Positions 1 through 6,950 are shown, numbered from the stretch's first letter. The stretch: 9,008 nucleotides of DNA from Chthoniobacterales bacterium (GCA_013695905.1 JACCZQ010000121.1:1-9008); one strand, 5' to 3'. Notes: a model not told the origin generated them from the sequence alone. Translations and numbers: made by a program.

Positions 1-681
1 CTGCCGGGCGGCGTTCGTTGTGTCGCCTTTGGAGATCGGGGCGAGGTCGGACTCCGCGACGTTGCAGGCGAAGAGTGTCGGCTTGGAGGTGAGCAGGAAA
101 AACTCGCGCGCGACTGCGCGTTCTTCCTCCGTCATCTGAAAGGTGATCGCCGGTTTCCCCGCATCGAGATGCGGCAGCAATTTCTCGATCATGGCGGTCT
201 CCGCCTTGGCGGTTTTCGACCCGGCGCGGACTTCCTTCTGCAGGCGGTCGCGTCGTTTTTGCAACGAAGCGAGATCAGCCAGCACCAGCTCCGTGTTGAT
301 CACCTCGATGTCGCGCACTGGATCGATGGAGCCGCTGACGTGGTGAATGTCCCCGCTCTCGAAGCAGCGCACCACCTGCACGATCGCGTTCACTTCGCGG
401 ATGTGGCTCAGGAATTGATTCCCGAGTCCTTCGCCGGCGCTGGCGCCTTTCACCAGCCCCGCGATATCGACGAACTCGATCGCCGCCGGGATGATCTTCT
501 GCGAACCGGAAAGCTTCGAGAGCACCTCCAGCCGCGGATCAGGCACCGTGACGACGCCGAGATTCGGGTCGATCGTGCAGAAAGGGTAATTCGCCGCCTG
601 CGCTTTGCGGGTGCGCGTGACGGCGTTGAAAAGGGTCGATTTACCGACGTTCGGCAAACCAACAATGCCAGCGCTCAACAT
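1..681 (-). CDS. ychF: Ribosome-binding ATPase YchF (OLA1/Obg-like family), 3' end missing
   Basis: The reading frame opens at ATG 681 and runs off the left edge, giving 227 of the roughly 365 residues usual for the family. Visible motifs are the P-loop GLPNVGKST at residues 8-16, the switch I segment NYPFCTI at 31-37, the G3 motif [10 protein letters not shown] at 72-81 followed by GEGLGN, and NVAE at 207-210. NVAE replaces the NKxD of true GTPases and is the known reason YchF/OLA1 proteins prefer ATP. Leu76 replaces the catalytic Gln/His of ordinary GTPases, as is usual in YchF. Residues about 135-170 are Lys/Arg/Glu-rich and fit the helical coiled-coil arm; the C-terminal TGS domain lies outside the window. 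Family role: a cytoplasmic ATPase that binds ribosomes and modulates translation and stress responses. The start lies 49 nt after the P-type ATPase stop on the same strand, so co-transcription is possible. No Shine-Dalgarno sequence precedes the ATG. Confidence 0.97.
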   Translation of the reverse strand, partial: MLSAGIVGLPNVGKSTLFNAVTRTRKAQAANYPFCTIDPNLGVVTVPDPRLEVLSKLSGSQKIIPAAIEFVDIAGLVKGASAGEGLGNQFLSHIREVNAIVQVVRCFESGDIHHVSGSIDPVRDIEVINTELVLADLASLQKRRDRLQKEVRAGSKTAKAETAMIEKLLPHLDAGKPAITFQMTEEERAVAREFFLLTSKPTLFACNVAESDLAPISKGDTTNAARQ

Positions 682-730
682 AAGGCGCGCAGGCTAATGC
701 CGGATGCCCGCCGCCGCAATGCAGCCGCGG

Positions 731-2719
731 TCAGGCGTCGCGGCGGAGGAAGAGGAGCCGCAGGCTGTTCAGCACCACGATGAAGGTGCTGCCCTCGTGC
801 GCCAGCACGCCTAACGAGAGCGGAATCCCGCGGGTCACCGCCAGCAGCGCCATCACGACGACGGTGCCGAGCGCGATGGTGAGATTCTGCCCGATGATGC
901 GTTTGGCGCGACGGCTTAACTGGTAGGCGCTGACAAATTTCTCCAGCCGATCGTTCATCAACACCACCTCCGCCTGTTCCATCGCAGCGTCCGAGCCGCG
1001 CGCGCCCATCGCGACGCCGACATCGGCTGCGGCGAGACTCGGCGCGTCGTTTACGCCGTCGCCGATCATGGCCACTTTCCCGCCGCCGCGCTTCAGCTCC
1101 TGGATCGCGGCCACTTTTTGATCCGGCGAGAGCTGCGCCCGCACTTCATCCACGCCGGCTTGCCGCGCGATCGTCTCGGCGGTCGGTGTGCGATCGCCGG
1201 TCAGCATGACGGTGCGAATCCCGGAGGCGCGGAGCTTCGCGACGACGGCGTGGGCTTCCGGGCGCAATTGATCGCGCAGGAGCAATCGCCCGCAGAGATC
1301 CGCGCTGGCGATCCACACCTCCGCCACGTCCAATTCGTCGGCGGGCGGTGCGTCGCACACGATCTGCGGCAACACGGTGCGCACAAACTCGCGGCTCCCC
1401 AGCACGTGAACAGCACCACCTCGAGAGGCGATGAGACCGCCTCCGGCGCGCGACTCGGCGTGTTCGAAGGCAAGGCGCGGCAGGTCGTGCCGGGCGCCGA
1501 GTTTCTGAATGGCGCGGGAGAGAGGATGATGTGAGAGCCGCGCCAGATTATAGGCGGCGGTGGCGATGGCCTGCTCGTCGCCGGCGAAGCACTCGATGCG
1601 CACCAGTTCGGGCACACCGGCAGTGAGCGTGCCGGTTTTGTCGAGCGCGACGGTGCGGACATCCGCCAGCGTCTCGATCGCCGCGCCGCCGCGGAAGAGC
1701 ACCCCGCGTCGGGCGCCGGAAGCGATCGCCGACAAAATGGCGGAAGGAACGCTGAGCACCAGCGCGCAGGGCGACATCACGACGAGCAGAGTCATGGCGC
1801 GATAAAACGCGCTGGTGGCACCTGCCTGCTCCAGGAACGGGGGCCAGCCGAGCAGCAGCCAGCCCACCGTGAAGAAAACAAGGCAGGCACCGAGTACCAG
1901 GTAGGTGTAGCCGGTGCTAAAGCGGTCGCTGAAGCGCTGCGAGGGGGCTTTGAATTGCTGCGCCTGCTCGATCAGGTTGATGATCTTCTGCAGCGCACTT
2001 TCGCTCGCAGGGCGGAGCGCTTCGCCATCGAGGACGCCCCAGACGTTCATGGTGCCGGCGAGGGCGACATCGCCCGGCTGCTTCGGCACGGCGCGCGCTT
2101 CGCCGGTGAGGTTCGATTCGTCGCAAGCGCTTTCGCCGCGCAAGACCCGCAGGTCCACCGGCACCAGCTCGCCGGCGCGGACGCGCACGTGGACGCCGGG
2201 CGTGAGAAATTCCACCGGCCGCTCGATCTCACGGTCGCCTTCGAGAACGGTGGCAGTTTTGGGCGCGCCGCGGAGGAGAGCACCGATCTCGCGTTGCGTG
2301 CGCGCGCCGGCGTAGTGTTCCATGGCGCCGGACGCGGAAAAGAGGAAGAGCAGCAGCGCGCCTTCGCCCCAGGCACCGATGAGCGCCGCGCCCACCGCGA
2401 CCGCGAGCATGAGGAAGTGAATCTCCAGCTCACCGCGGCGGAGCCGCTGCCACGATTCACGTGCCGCGTCCCACGCGCCGAAGATGTAGCTGAGAAGGTA
2501 GAGGGGCAGGCTGGCCGCCGCACCTGCTTCCCATCGTTCGGTCGCATACGCGGAGAGGCCGAAGATCAGACAGCCAACGGCCAGCAGCGCCAGGCGTTTC
2601 CACTCGTTAGGCGACGAATTGATCGTCGGCTGCGCGCAGCAGCCGGAGGCGGGGGAGCGGAGCGCTGTCCACGGCGACAAACCGTCGGTGAGCAGCGGGC
2701 GCTGGGCGTCTTCAGCCAT
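731..2719 (-). CDS. P1B-4-type heavy-metal-transporting P-type ATPase (Co2+/Fe2+-like specificity)
   Basis: This is a complete 662-residue metal-efflux ATPase of the inner membrane. Visible motifs are the actuator loop LTGEA at 204-208, SPC at 316-318 in the metal-binding helix, the phosphorylation site DKTGTLT at 360-366 (Asp360), the P1B His-Pro pair at 398-399, TGD at 507-509 and GDGVND at 553-558. HEGST at 641-645 lies in the last helix. SPC together with HEG[GS]T is the signature of subgroup P1B-4 (CoaT, CtpD, PfeT and FrvA relatives), which export Co2+ and/or Fe2+, rather than the CPC of Cu/Zn/Cd pumps. Hydrophobic stretches suggest eight membrane segments: four before residue 135, one at about 271-291, the SPC helix and two at the C-terminus. 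There is no N-terminal HMA (GMTCxxC) domain, only a Cys pair at 27-28. The frame stays open upstream to 3094, but that extension crosses the tRNA-Pro gene, so ATG 2719 is chosen although it lacks a Shine-Dalgarno sequence. Exact metal specificity is not proven by sequence. Confidence 0.93.
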   Translation of the reverse strand: MAEDAQRPLLTDGLSPWTALRSPASGCCAQPTINSSPNEWKRLALLAVGCLIFGLSAYATERWEAGAAASLPLYLLSYIFGAWDAARESWQRLRRGELEIHFLMLAVAVGAALIGAWGEGALLLFLFSASGAMEHYAGARTQREIGALLRGAPKTATVLEGDREIERPVEFLTPGVHVRVRAGELVPVDLRVLRGESACDESNLTGEARAVPKQPGDVALAGTMNVWGVLDGEALRPASESALQKIINLIEQAQQFKAPSQRFSDRFSTGYTYLVLGACLVFFTVGWLLLGWPPFLEQAGATSAFYRAMTLLVVMSPCALVLSVPSAILSAIASGARRGVLFRGGAAIETLADVRTVALDKTGTLTAGVPELVRIECFAGDEQAIATAAYNLARLSHHPLSRAIQKLGARHDLPRLAFEHAESRAGGGLIASRGGAVHVLGSREFVRTVLPQIVCDAPPADELDVAEVWIASADLCGRLLLRDQLRPEAHAVVAKLRASGIRTVMLTGDRTPTAETIARQAGVDEVRAQLSPDQKVAAIQELKRGGGKVAMIGDGVNDAPSLAAADVGVAMGARGSDAAMEQAEVVLMNDRLEKFVSAYQLSRRAKRIIGQNLTIALGTVVVMALLAVTRGIPLSLGVLAHEGSTFIVVLNSLRLLFLRRDA

Positions 2720-2768
2720 TGGGGAGAGGATACGCCAGCTGCAGACCAGCTCTAGCGGAAAGGAGAAA

Positions 2769-2842
2769 TCGGGCCGCCGGGATTCGAACCCGGGACCTCT
2801 TGAACCCCATTCAAGCGCACTACCAAGCTGTGCTACGGCCCG
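2769..2842 (-). tRNA. tRNA-Pro (anticodon GGG)
   Basis: Read on the minus strand from 2842, the sequence folds as a full cloverleaf. The acceptor stem CGGGCCG pairs with CGGCCCG and is followed by discriminator A. The D stem is GCAC/GTGC. The anticodon stem CTTGA/TCAAG encloses the loop ATGGGGT, giving anticodon GGG (proline, codon CCC). The T stem CCGGG/CCCGG encloses TTCGAAT. The gene is 74 nt and the 3' CCA is not encoded, because TTT follows the discriminator. It lies 49 nt upstream of the metal ATPase on the same strand with no clear terminator between them. Confidence 0.97.
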
Positions 2843-2854
2843 TTTTCTGTCGCG

Positions 2855-2884
2855 ACTATCGACTGCAGCGCTTGGCCTTGCCAA
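2855..2884 (-). promoter_or_regulatory. Candidate sigma70-type promoter of tRNA-Pro
   Basis: On the minus strand, TTGGCA (2884-2879) matches the -35 consensus at five of six positions. After an 18-nt spacer, GATAGT (2860-2855) matches the -10 consensus at four of six. The -10 box ends 12 nt before the tRNA 5' end, which gives a sensible short leader. The -35 box lies inside a perfect 6-bp inverted repeat, CTTGGC-CTT-GCCAAG, at 2871-2885. This is a pattern match by eye, not a measured start site. Confidence 0.45.
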
Positions 2885-2896
2885 GTAGAATTCATT

Positions 2897-3063
2897 CGGC
2901 CGCGTCTTCCGACGCGAAGCTCCTACGCCGGCCATGCAAGGATCCGTTCGAAGGAGCTGTCGTTGTAGGCCGTGGTCTCCTGACCCGGCGGGGATGTGGC
3001 GGACAAACGGGGCGCAGCGCGAGGCGACGCGCAGGGCCCGCCGCGTCGGGAGACGCGGCCTAC
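2897..3063. repeat. Cluster of three REP-like palindromic elements
   Basis: Three related hairpins fill the gap between the deacetylase and tRNA-Pro. The first is CGCGTC-TTCC-GACGCG (2901-2916, perfect 6-bp stem). The second is an imperfect copy around GGTC-TCCT-GACC (2969-2989). The third is GCCGCGTC-GGGA-GACGCGGC (3040-3059, perfect 8-bp stem). Each is bounded by GTAGG or its complement CCTAC: CTCCTAC near 2921-2926, GTAGGCC at 2965-2971 and GGCCTAC at 3057-3063. The second and third units are inverted relative to each other (2965-2991 against 3038-3063), so they could also form a larger stem enclosing 46 nt. No protein gene is supported in this stretch. The pattern resembles the dispersed intergenic REP elements of GC-rich genomes; that the family is dispersed in this genome is inference. 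Confidence 0.6.
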
Positions 3064-3067
3064 AGCT

Positions 3068-3088
3068 GGCAACGACGGGAGCGTTGCC
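3068..3088 (-). terminator. Hairpin after the deacetylase gene, possible terminator
   Basis: A perfect 7-bp stem (GGCAACG/CGTTGCC) with a 7-nt loop lies 8 nt beyond the deacetylase stop codon, which is itself followed directly by a second stop (TAATAG). No T-run follows on the minus strand, so it is not a textbook intrinsic terminator. It may instead protect the mRNA 3' end or belong to the adjoining REP-like cluster. Confidence 0.3.
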
Positions 3089-3096
3089 CTCCACTA

Positions 3097-3954
3097 TTAG
3101 CCAGCCCAGGCGGTGAGAAAGGCGTCGATGAGCTGCGGGAGATCGTCGCTGTAGCCGCCTTCCAGGATTGCGCCGGTCGGGACTTCCAGCTCCTGCAACC
3201 AGGTGCCGAAGGTGGCGAAATCCTCCACCTGCAGCGTCATCTGCGTAATCGGATCGCCGACGTAGGCGTCGAAGCCGGCGGAGACGAGGAGCAGATCGGG
3301 GTCGGTGGCGAGCAGCACATCCAAGGCGCGGCGGACTTCCTGCACGTGCCCGGCGCGCGGCGTGCCGGGCGACACCGAGAAGTTATGGATGTTCTCGAAC
3401 GAGCGTGTGCCGGTGCCGGGATAGGCCGGGTGCTGATGGATCGACGCGAAGGTGATGGCAGAATTCCCGCGGACGATGTCTTCGGTGCCGTTCCCATGGT
3501 GCGCATCGAAATCCCAGATGGCGACTCGCGTGGCGCCGTTCTCCAGCGCGTCGAGCGCGGCGGCAGCGATATGGCTGAAGTAGCAGAACCCCATGGCCTG
3601 TGCGCGGGTGGCGTGGTGTCCCGGCGGCCGCATGAGGCTGAAGCTTTTCTCCTGTTTCAGCGCGGCGCGGGCGACTTCGATCGCTGCGCCGGAGGCGCGG
3701 GCGGCGTGACCGGCAATGTCCGGGTAGAGCGGCGAGTCTGCGTCGAAGTCGCTTGTCGCGGTGCGGACGCTCTCGATGTAAGACGCGCTGTGCGCGCGGC
3801 GCAGCATGGTGTCATCCGCCGGCGTGGGCGCCCGCCATTCCCACTGCGGGTGCCGTTCACGCAAATACGGCACGCTGCCGGTGATCCGCGCCGGACGCTC
3901 GACATGCCCGGCGCGGGAGTACTCGGCCGCGCGCGGATCGTGAAAGATGATCAT
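3097..3954 (-). CDS. Class II histone-deacetylase-like / acetylpolyamine amidohydrolase-type zinc deacetylase
   Basis: This complete 285-residue protein covers the whole arginase/deacetylase-fold domain with no extra domains; somewhat over 300 residues is common for bacterial members. Visible motifs are RPPGHHA at 109-115 with the catalytic His pair 113-114, GFCYF at 122-126 and DFDAHHGNGT at 148-157. SIHQHPAYPGTG lies at 171-182, SAGFDAY at 225-231 and EGGY at 265-268. By homology, the zinc ligands are Asp150, His152 and Asp229, and Tyr268 is the transition-state tyrosine. All key residues are present, so an active enzyme is expected. Members remove acetyl groups from lysine side chains, polyamines or other small amines; the substrate cannot be read from the sequence. 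No signal peptide is seen, so it is probably cytoplasmic. It begins 41 nt after the M3 peptidase stop on the same strand and may be read from the same transcript. ATG 3954 opens directly into the conserved N-terminus (MIIFHDP...), which supports this start. Confidence 0.93.
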   Translation of the reverse strand: MIIFHDPRAAEYSRAGHVERPARITGSVPYLRERHPQWEWRAPTPADDTMLRRAHSASYIESVRTATSDFDADSPLYPDIAGHAARASGAAIEVARAALKQEKSFSLMRPPGHHATRAQAMGFCYFSHIAAAALDALENGATRVAIWDFDAHHGNGTEDIVRGNSAITFASIHQHPAYPGTGTRSFENIHNFSVSPGTPRAGHVQEVRRALDVLLATDPDLLLVSAGFDAYVGDPITQMTLQVEDFATFGTWLQELEVPTGAILEGGYSDDLPQLIDAFLTAWAG

Positions 3955-3995
3955 GTGCCGCAGGCGGTGCGGAACAGCAGCTCGTTGTGTCGCGG

Positions 3996-6200
3996 TTAGG
4001 AATCGCCGGGCGGGATATCGGTAGGCGCGCCGGGCGTGCCGATGGCATCAAGCCCACGGCGTTCCAGCAACGGAGCGATGTCCGGCTCGGCGGCGCCGGT
4101 GAAGTTCCGGAATTGACCGACCGGATCTTCGCTGCCGCCGCGGGAGAGGAGCGTCTGCCGGAAGCGGTCGCCATTCTCGCGGGTGAGGCCGCCGTTTTCC
4201 TTGAACCATGTCACGGTGTTCGCATCGAGGACTTCGCTCCAGATGTAGGAGTAATAACCGGCGGAGTAGCCGCCGGAGAAGGAGTGCGAGAAGTAGGGGC
4301 TGCGGTAGCGCGGCGGGACGGCGCGCAGTTCGACGCCGGCGCTCTGCAACGCTTCCGCCTCGAAGGCGATGGTATCCTTCGGCACCTCGTCCGGACCGAA
4401 GCGGTGCCAGGCCTGATCGAGCAGAGTGGCAGCGAGATATTCGGTGGTGGCGAAGCCCTGGTTAAACTTCTGCGACTCGATCATTTTATCGAGCAGCTCC
4501 TGCGGCATCGGTTCGCCGGTCTGGTGGTGCTTCGCGTAGTTCTTCAGCACCTCCGGCCAGACGGCCCACATCTCGTTCACCTGGGAGGGAAACTCGACGA
4601 AATCCCGCGGCACATTCGTGCCGGAGAAGCGGGGATATTTCACCTTCGAGAACAAGCCGTGCAAAGCGTGGCCGAACTCGTGGAACATCGTCGTCACTTC
4701 ATCGAACGTCATCAACGTCGGCTCACCCGGCGGCGGTTTCGGGATGTTCTGGTGATTCGCGACGACGGGTTTGAGGCCGAAGAGGCCGCTCTGCGAGACG
4801 TATTCGTTCATCCAGGCGCCGCCGCGTTTCGAGGGCCGCGCATAGAAGTCGCCGTAGAAGAGCCCCAGCGGCTGGCCGTCCGCGTCGGTGACTTCCCAGA
4901 CGCGCACGTCTTCCTGATAAACCGGGAGATCTTTGCGTTCCTTGAACGTGATGCCGAAGAGCTTCTCCGCGGCAAAGAAAACGCCGTCGGTGAGGACGTG
5001 ATTAATCTCGAAATACGGCTTCAGCTCCGATTCATCGAAGGCGTAGCGCTCCTTCAACAGCTTCTCCGAGTAGAAGCTCCAGTCCCAGGATTCGAGTTCG
5101 AAATCGCCGCCCTCTTTGCGGATCAGCTCCTGCAGGTCGGCGGCTTCGCGGTTGGCATTCGCGACGGCGGGCGGGGTGAGCGCGCGGAGGGTGCGGTCGA
5201 TGGTCTCGATGTTCTGCGCGGTCTGGTCTTCGAGCTGGTAAACGGCGTGATTCGGGTAGCCGAGCAGCACCGCCCGCTCGGCGCGAACGCGGGCAATTCG
5301 CGCCACCATTTCGCGAGTGTCGTAGGGGCCGCCTTTGCTGTTGCGCGCGAGCGAGGCTTTCATGATGCGCTCACGCAGGGCGCGGTTTTCGAGCGAGGCG
5401 AGCGCCGGCTGGCCGGTCGTATTCTGCAGCGGGATGAGGAATTTGCCGCCTTTCTTGGCGTCCTTTGCGGCTTTGGTGGCGGCGGCGACTTCGTTCTCGG
5501 GCAGGCCGGCGAGTTCCTCGCGCTTCTCGACCAGAACTGCGGAGGCGTTCTTCTCCTGGAGCAGGTGCTGCCCGAACTTCGTCTGCAACGTCGCCAGTTC
5601 GGAGTTCATCGCTTTCAGCTTCTTCTTGTCTTCCTCGGAGAGCTTGGCGCCGGCGCGGACGAAATCCTTGTGGTAACGCTCGAGCAGATACTTCGACTCA
5701 GGATCAAGGCCGAGTTCTTCGCGCCGGTCGTAGAGCGACTGAATGCGGGCGAAGAGTTTTCCGTTCAGCAGAATGGCGTCACGATGGGCGGAGAGTTTCG
5801 GCGCCATCTGGCTTTCGATTTTCTGCAGCGCGGGATTCGTGTGGGCGCTGGTGAGATTGCCAAAGACATTTTGCACGCGTTCGAGGGTCTGCCCGGAGCG
5901 TTCCATCGCTTCGAGTGTGTTCTCGAAGGTGGCTTCGTCGGTGCGGTCGGCGATGGCTTCGACTTCCTTCAGGTGCTCGGCCAGGGCGGTGGTGAAGGCG
6001 GGGGTGTAATGCGCGTCCTTGATCTGATCAAACTTCGGGGCGTGGAACGGCAGATCGCTTTGCGTGAGCAGCGGATTGCCGGCGGCGGCGGGTTTCTTCT
6101 TTTCCATCTGGGCGTGCATAGGAATAGCGACTAGGGCGGCGGCGGCGATCGCGCTGAAGCGGATGAACCGGCGGGACGAGGTGGGGGAGAGATCGAGCAT
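3996..6200 (-). CDS. dcp: M3-family zinc peptidase, peptidyl-dipeptidase Dcp-like, with signal peptide
   Basis: The gene encodes 734 residues, against about 680 for E. coli Dcp. The N-terminus has a basic start (RRFIR, 10-14), a hydrophobic core (residues 15-27) and a likely cleavage site near MHA/Q at 28-31. Export to the periplasm is therefore predicted. The Dcp-type opening NPLL..SDLPFHAPKFDQI follows at about 42-60. The catalytic motif HEFGH lies at 507-511 (His507, Glu508, His511). Glu536 lies 29 residues after the first His, as does the third zinc ligand of the family. The substrate-side HSFSGGYSAGYY motif is at 639-650. The enzyme should release dipeptides from the C-termini of oligopeptides. 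The frame is open upstream to 6350, but ATG 6200 begins the signal peptide and leaves the divergent intergenic region free. The sequence before it is pyrimidine-rich, with no Shine-Dalgarno sequence. The gene symbol rests on family resemblance; another M3 oligopeptidase specificity (oligopeptidase A-like) is possible. Confidence 0.93.
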   Translation of the reverse strand: MLDLSPTSSRRFIRFSAIAAAALVAIPMHAQMEKKKPAAAGNPLLTQSDLPFHAPKFDQIKDAHYTPAFTTALAEHLKEVEAIADRTDEATFENTLEAMERSGQTLERVQNVFGNLTSAHTNPALQKIESQMAPKLSAHRDAILLNGKLFARIQSLYDRREELGLDPESKYLLERYHKDFVRAGAKLSEEDKKKLKAMNSELATLQTKFGQHLLQEKNASAVLVEKREELAGLPENEVAAATKAAKDAKKGGKFLIPLQNTTGQPALASLENRALRERIMKASLARNSKGGPYDTREMVARIARVRAERAVLLGYPNHAVYQLEDQTAQNIETIDRTLRALTPPAVANANREAADLQELIRKEGGDFELESWDWSFYSEKLLKERYAFDESELKPYFEINHVLTDGVFFAAEKLFGITFKERKDLPVYQEDVRVWEVTDADGQPLGLFYGDFYARPSKRGGAWMNEYVSQSGLFGLKPVVANHQNIPKPPPGEPTLMTFDEVTTMFHEFGHALHGLFSKVKYPRFSGTNVPRDFVEFPSQVNEMWAVWPEVLKNYAKHHQTGEPMPQELLDKMIESQKFNQGFATTEYLAATLLDQAWHRFGPDEVPKDTIAFEAEALQSAGVELRAVPPRYRSPYFSHSFSGGYSAGYYSYIWSEVLDANTVTWFKENGGLTRENGDRFRQTLLSRGGSEDPVGQFRNFTGAAEPDIAPLLERRGLDAIGTPGAPTDIPPGDS

Positions 6201-6373
6201 GGGAAGGAGGAATGGGTTGAGTGGATGAGGGCTGCGCCGGCTGGATGCGCGTGAATCCGGAAACTTTCGTGCGGGGCGAGAAGCTGACAAGTGCGGAAGC
6301 GGAAAAATCGCTTCGCTGCTCCGTGGCCTCGCGGGCTTACCCGCAGGCAAGTCCGCAGGTGCGAATCAGTTGT
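6201..6373. promoter_or_regulatory. Divergent intergenic region between M3 peptidase and cupredoxin genes
   Basis: These 173 nt must hold the start signals of both divergent genes. The best -35-like match is TTGTCA on the minus strand (6290-6285), facing the peptidase, but no convincing -10 box follows at the right distance. On the plus strand I see no clear sigma70 pair. Two small hairpins are present: GAAGCG-GAAAAAT-CGCTTC at 6296-6314 and GCGGG-CTTA-CCCGC at 6331-6344. Either could lie in the cupredoxin 5' leader or act as an operator. Frames read through this region, but no codon-supported protein is seen. Confidence 0.4.
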
Positions 6374-6859
6374 ATGAAAACCCCCATCGTTTCGCTCGTT
6401 GCAGCAGGATTGTTCTTGGGCCTCACCATGGCCCAGGCGGATGAGAAAACCGTCAGCGAAAAAGCCTCCGAGATGTGGGATCAGACAAAAGAAACCGCGA
6501 AGGAGGTCGGCAGCGCAGTCGCTGACAAAACGCGTGAAACCGTCTCGAGAATCGAGGATGCGATCGACAAACCGGACGACGACGCGCGGAAAGTGGAGGT
6601 GCAGCTCAACGACTCCGGCGCGCAAATGCCCAAGACACTCCCGCCGGGTAAGACTGCGTTCGTGGTGAAGAACACCGGCAAGCAGAAGCACAACTTCGAG
6701 ATCAAAGGCGGCTCACTGGAAAAGAGCTTCTGGTTTAACCTCGATCCTGACCAGACGAAGACGATGCAGGTGAATCTGGAGCCTGGCACCTACGAAGCGG
6801 TCTGCACGATCGATGGTCACGCCGGGAAAGAAGGCACGACGCAGCTGACGGTAAAGTAG
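6374..6859 (+). CDS. Secreted cupredoxin-like protein with amphipathic helical N-terminal region
   Basis: The gene encodes 161 residues. Residues 1-22 form a signal peptide (hydrophobic core 5-18, cleavage after AQA). Residues 25-66 are rich in Lys, Glu, Ala, Thr and Asp and lack proline, with repeating KxKE/DKTRET-type patterns. They look like an amphipathic helix reminiscent of CsbD/LEA-type stress proteins. Residues 73-161 are a plastocyanin-like beta domain: VEVQLNDSG, PPGKTAFVVKNTGKQKHNFEI, then YEAVCTIDGHAGKEGTTQLTV. Candidate copper ligands are His106, Cys144 and His149. The axial Met expected in the AGM position is absent, and AGK (Lys152) occupies it. The protein is likely periplasmic and may bind copper or carry electrons; a non-redox or copper-free role is also possible. 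ATG 6374 is chosen because it opens the signal peptide, whereas the frame open upstream to 6221 has no such character. No Shine-Dalgarno sequence is seen. It diverges from the peptidase gene and converges with tRNA-Lys. Confidence 0.88.
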   Translation: MKTPIVSLVAAGLFLGLTMAQADEKTVSEKASEMWDQTKETAKEVGSAVADKTRETVSRIEDAIDKPDDDARKVEVQLNDSGAQMPKTLPPGKTAFVVKNTGKQKHNFEIKGGSLEKSFWFNLDPDQTKTMQVNLEPGTYEAVCTIDGHAGKEGTTQLTVK

Positions 6860-6926
6860 GAGGCAGCAGTCACTCGGCGGGAATGGGATCGCCCTCGGGT
6901 AAGACAACCGTGCGGCGAGAAAGAGC

Positions 6927-6941
6927 GCCGCGGAGGGCGGC
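6927..6941 (-). terminator. Candidate terminator of tRNA-Lys
   Basis: The stem GCCGC/GCGGC with a 5-nt loop lies 9 nt beyond the tRNA 3' end on the minus strand and is followed by the T-rich stretch GCTCTTTCTC. The stem is short and the T-run broken, so termination may be weak. The hairpin sits between the convergent cupredoxin gene and the tRNA and could serve both. Confidence 0.35.
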
Positions 6942-6950
6942 TCGCAGAAG

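Noticed and set aside
169..783. A 204-codon plus-strand frame opposite ychF
   Set aside because: The opposite strand encodes YchF with all its nucleotide-binding motifs; the antisense translation has no domain.
731..2719. Copper- or zinc-type (CPC) classification of the P-type ATPase
   Set aside because: The motif is SPC, not CPC, there is no HMA domain, and HEGST is present in the final helix.
2769..2842. tRNA-Pro as an integration site of a mobile island
   Set aside because: I found no second copy of the tRNA 3' end, no integrase and no phage or plasmid genes in the window; the neighbours look like ordinary chromosomal genes.
2720..3094. An N-terminal extension of the metal ATPase reading frame
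   Set aside because: The extension runs through the tRNA-Pro gene and REP-like repeats, and its translation has no family similarity; ATG 2719 starts the plausible protein.
2719..3999. A 426-codon plus-strand frame across the tRNA, intergenic repeats and deacetylase
   Set aside because: It is antisense to the tRNA and to the conserved deacetylase, and its sequence looks like a composition-driven shadow.
3987..6134. A 715-codon open frame on the plus strand opposite the M3 peptidase
   Set aside because: It is fully antisense to a gene with intact catalytic motifs, its translation is low-complexity (Gly/Ala/Arg/Val/Leu-rich) with no recognisable domain, and long antisense frames are expected at this GC content.
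6221..6373. A longer N-terminus for the cupredoxin gene, starting at ATG 6221
   Set aside because: It would bury the clear signal peptide that begins at ATG 6374 in the protein interior.
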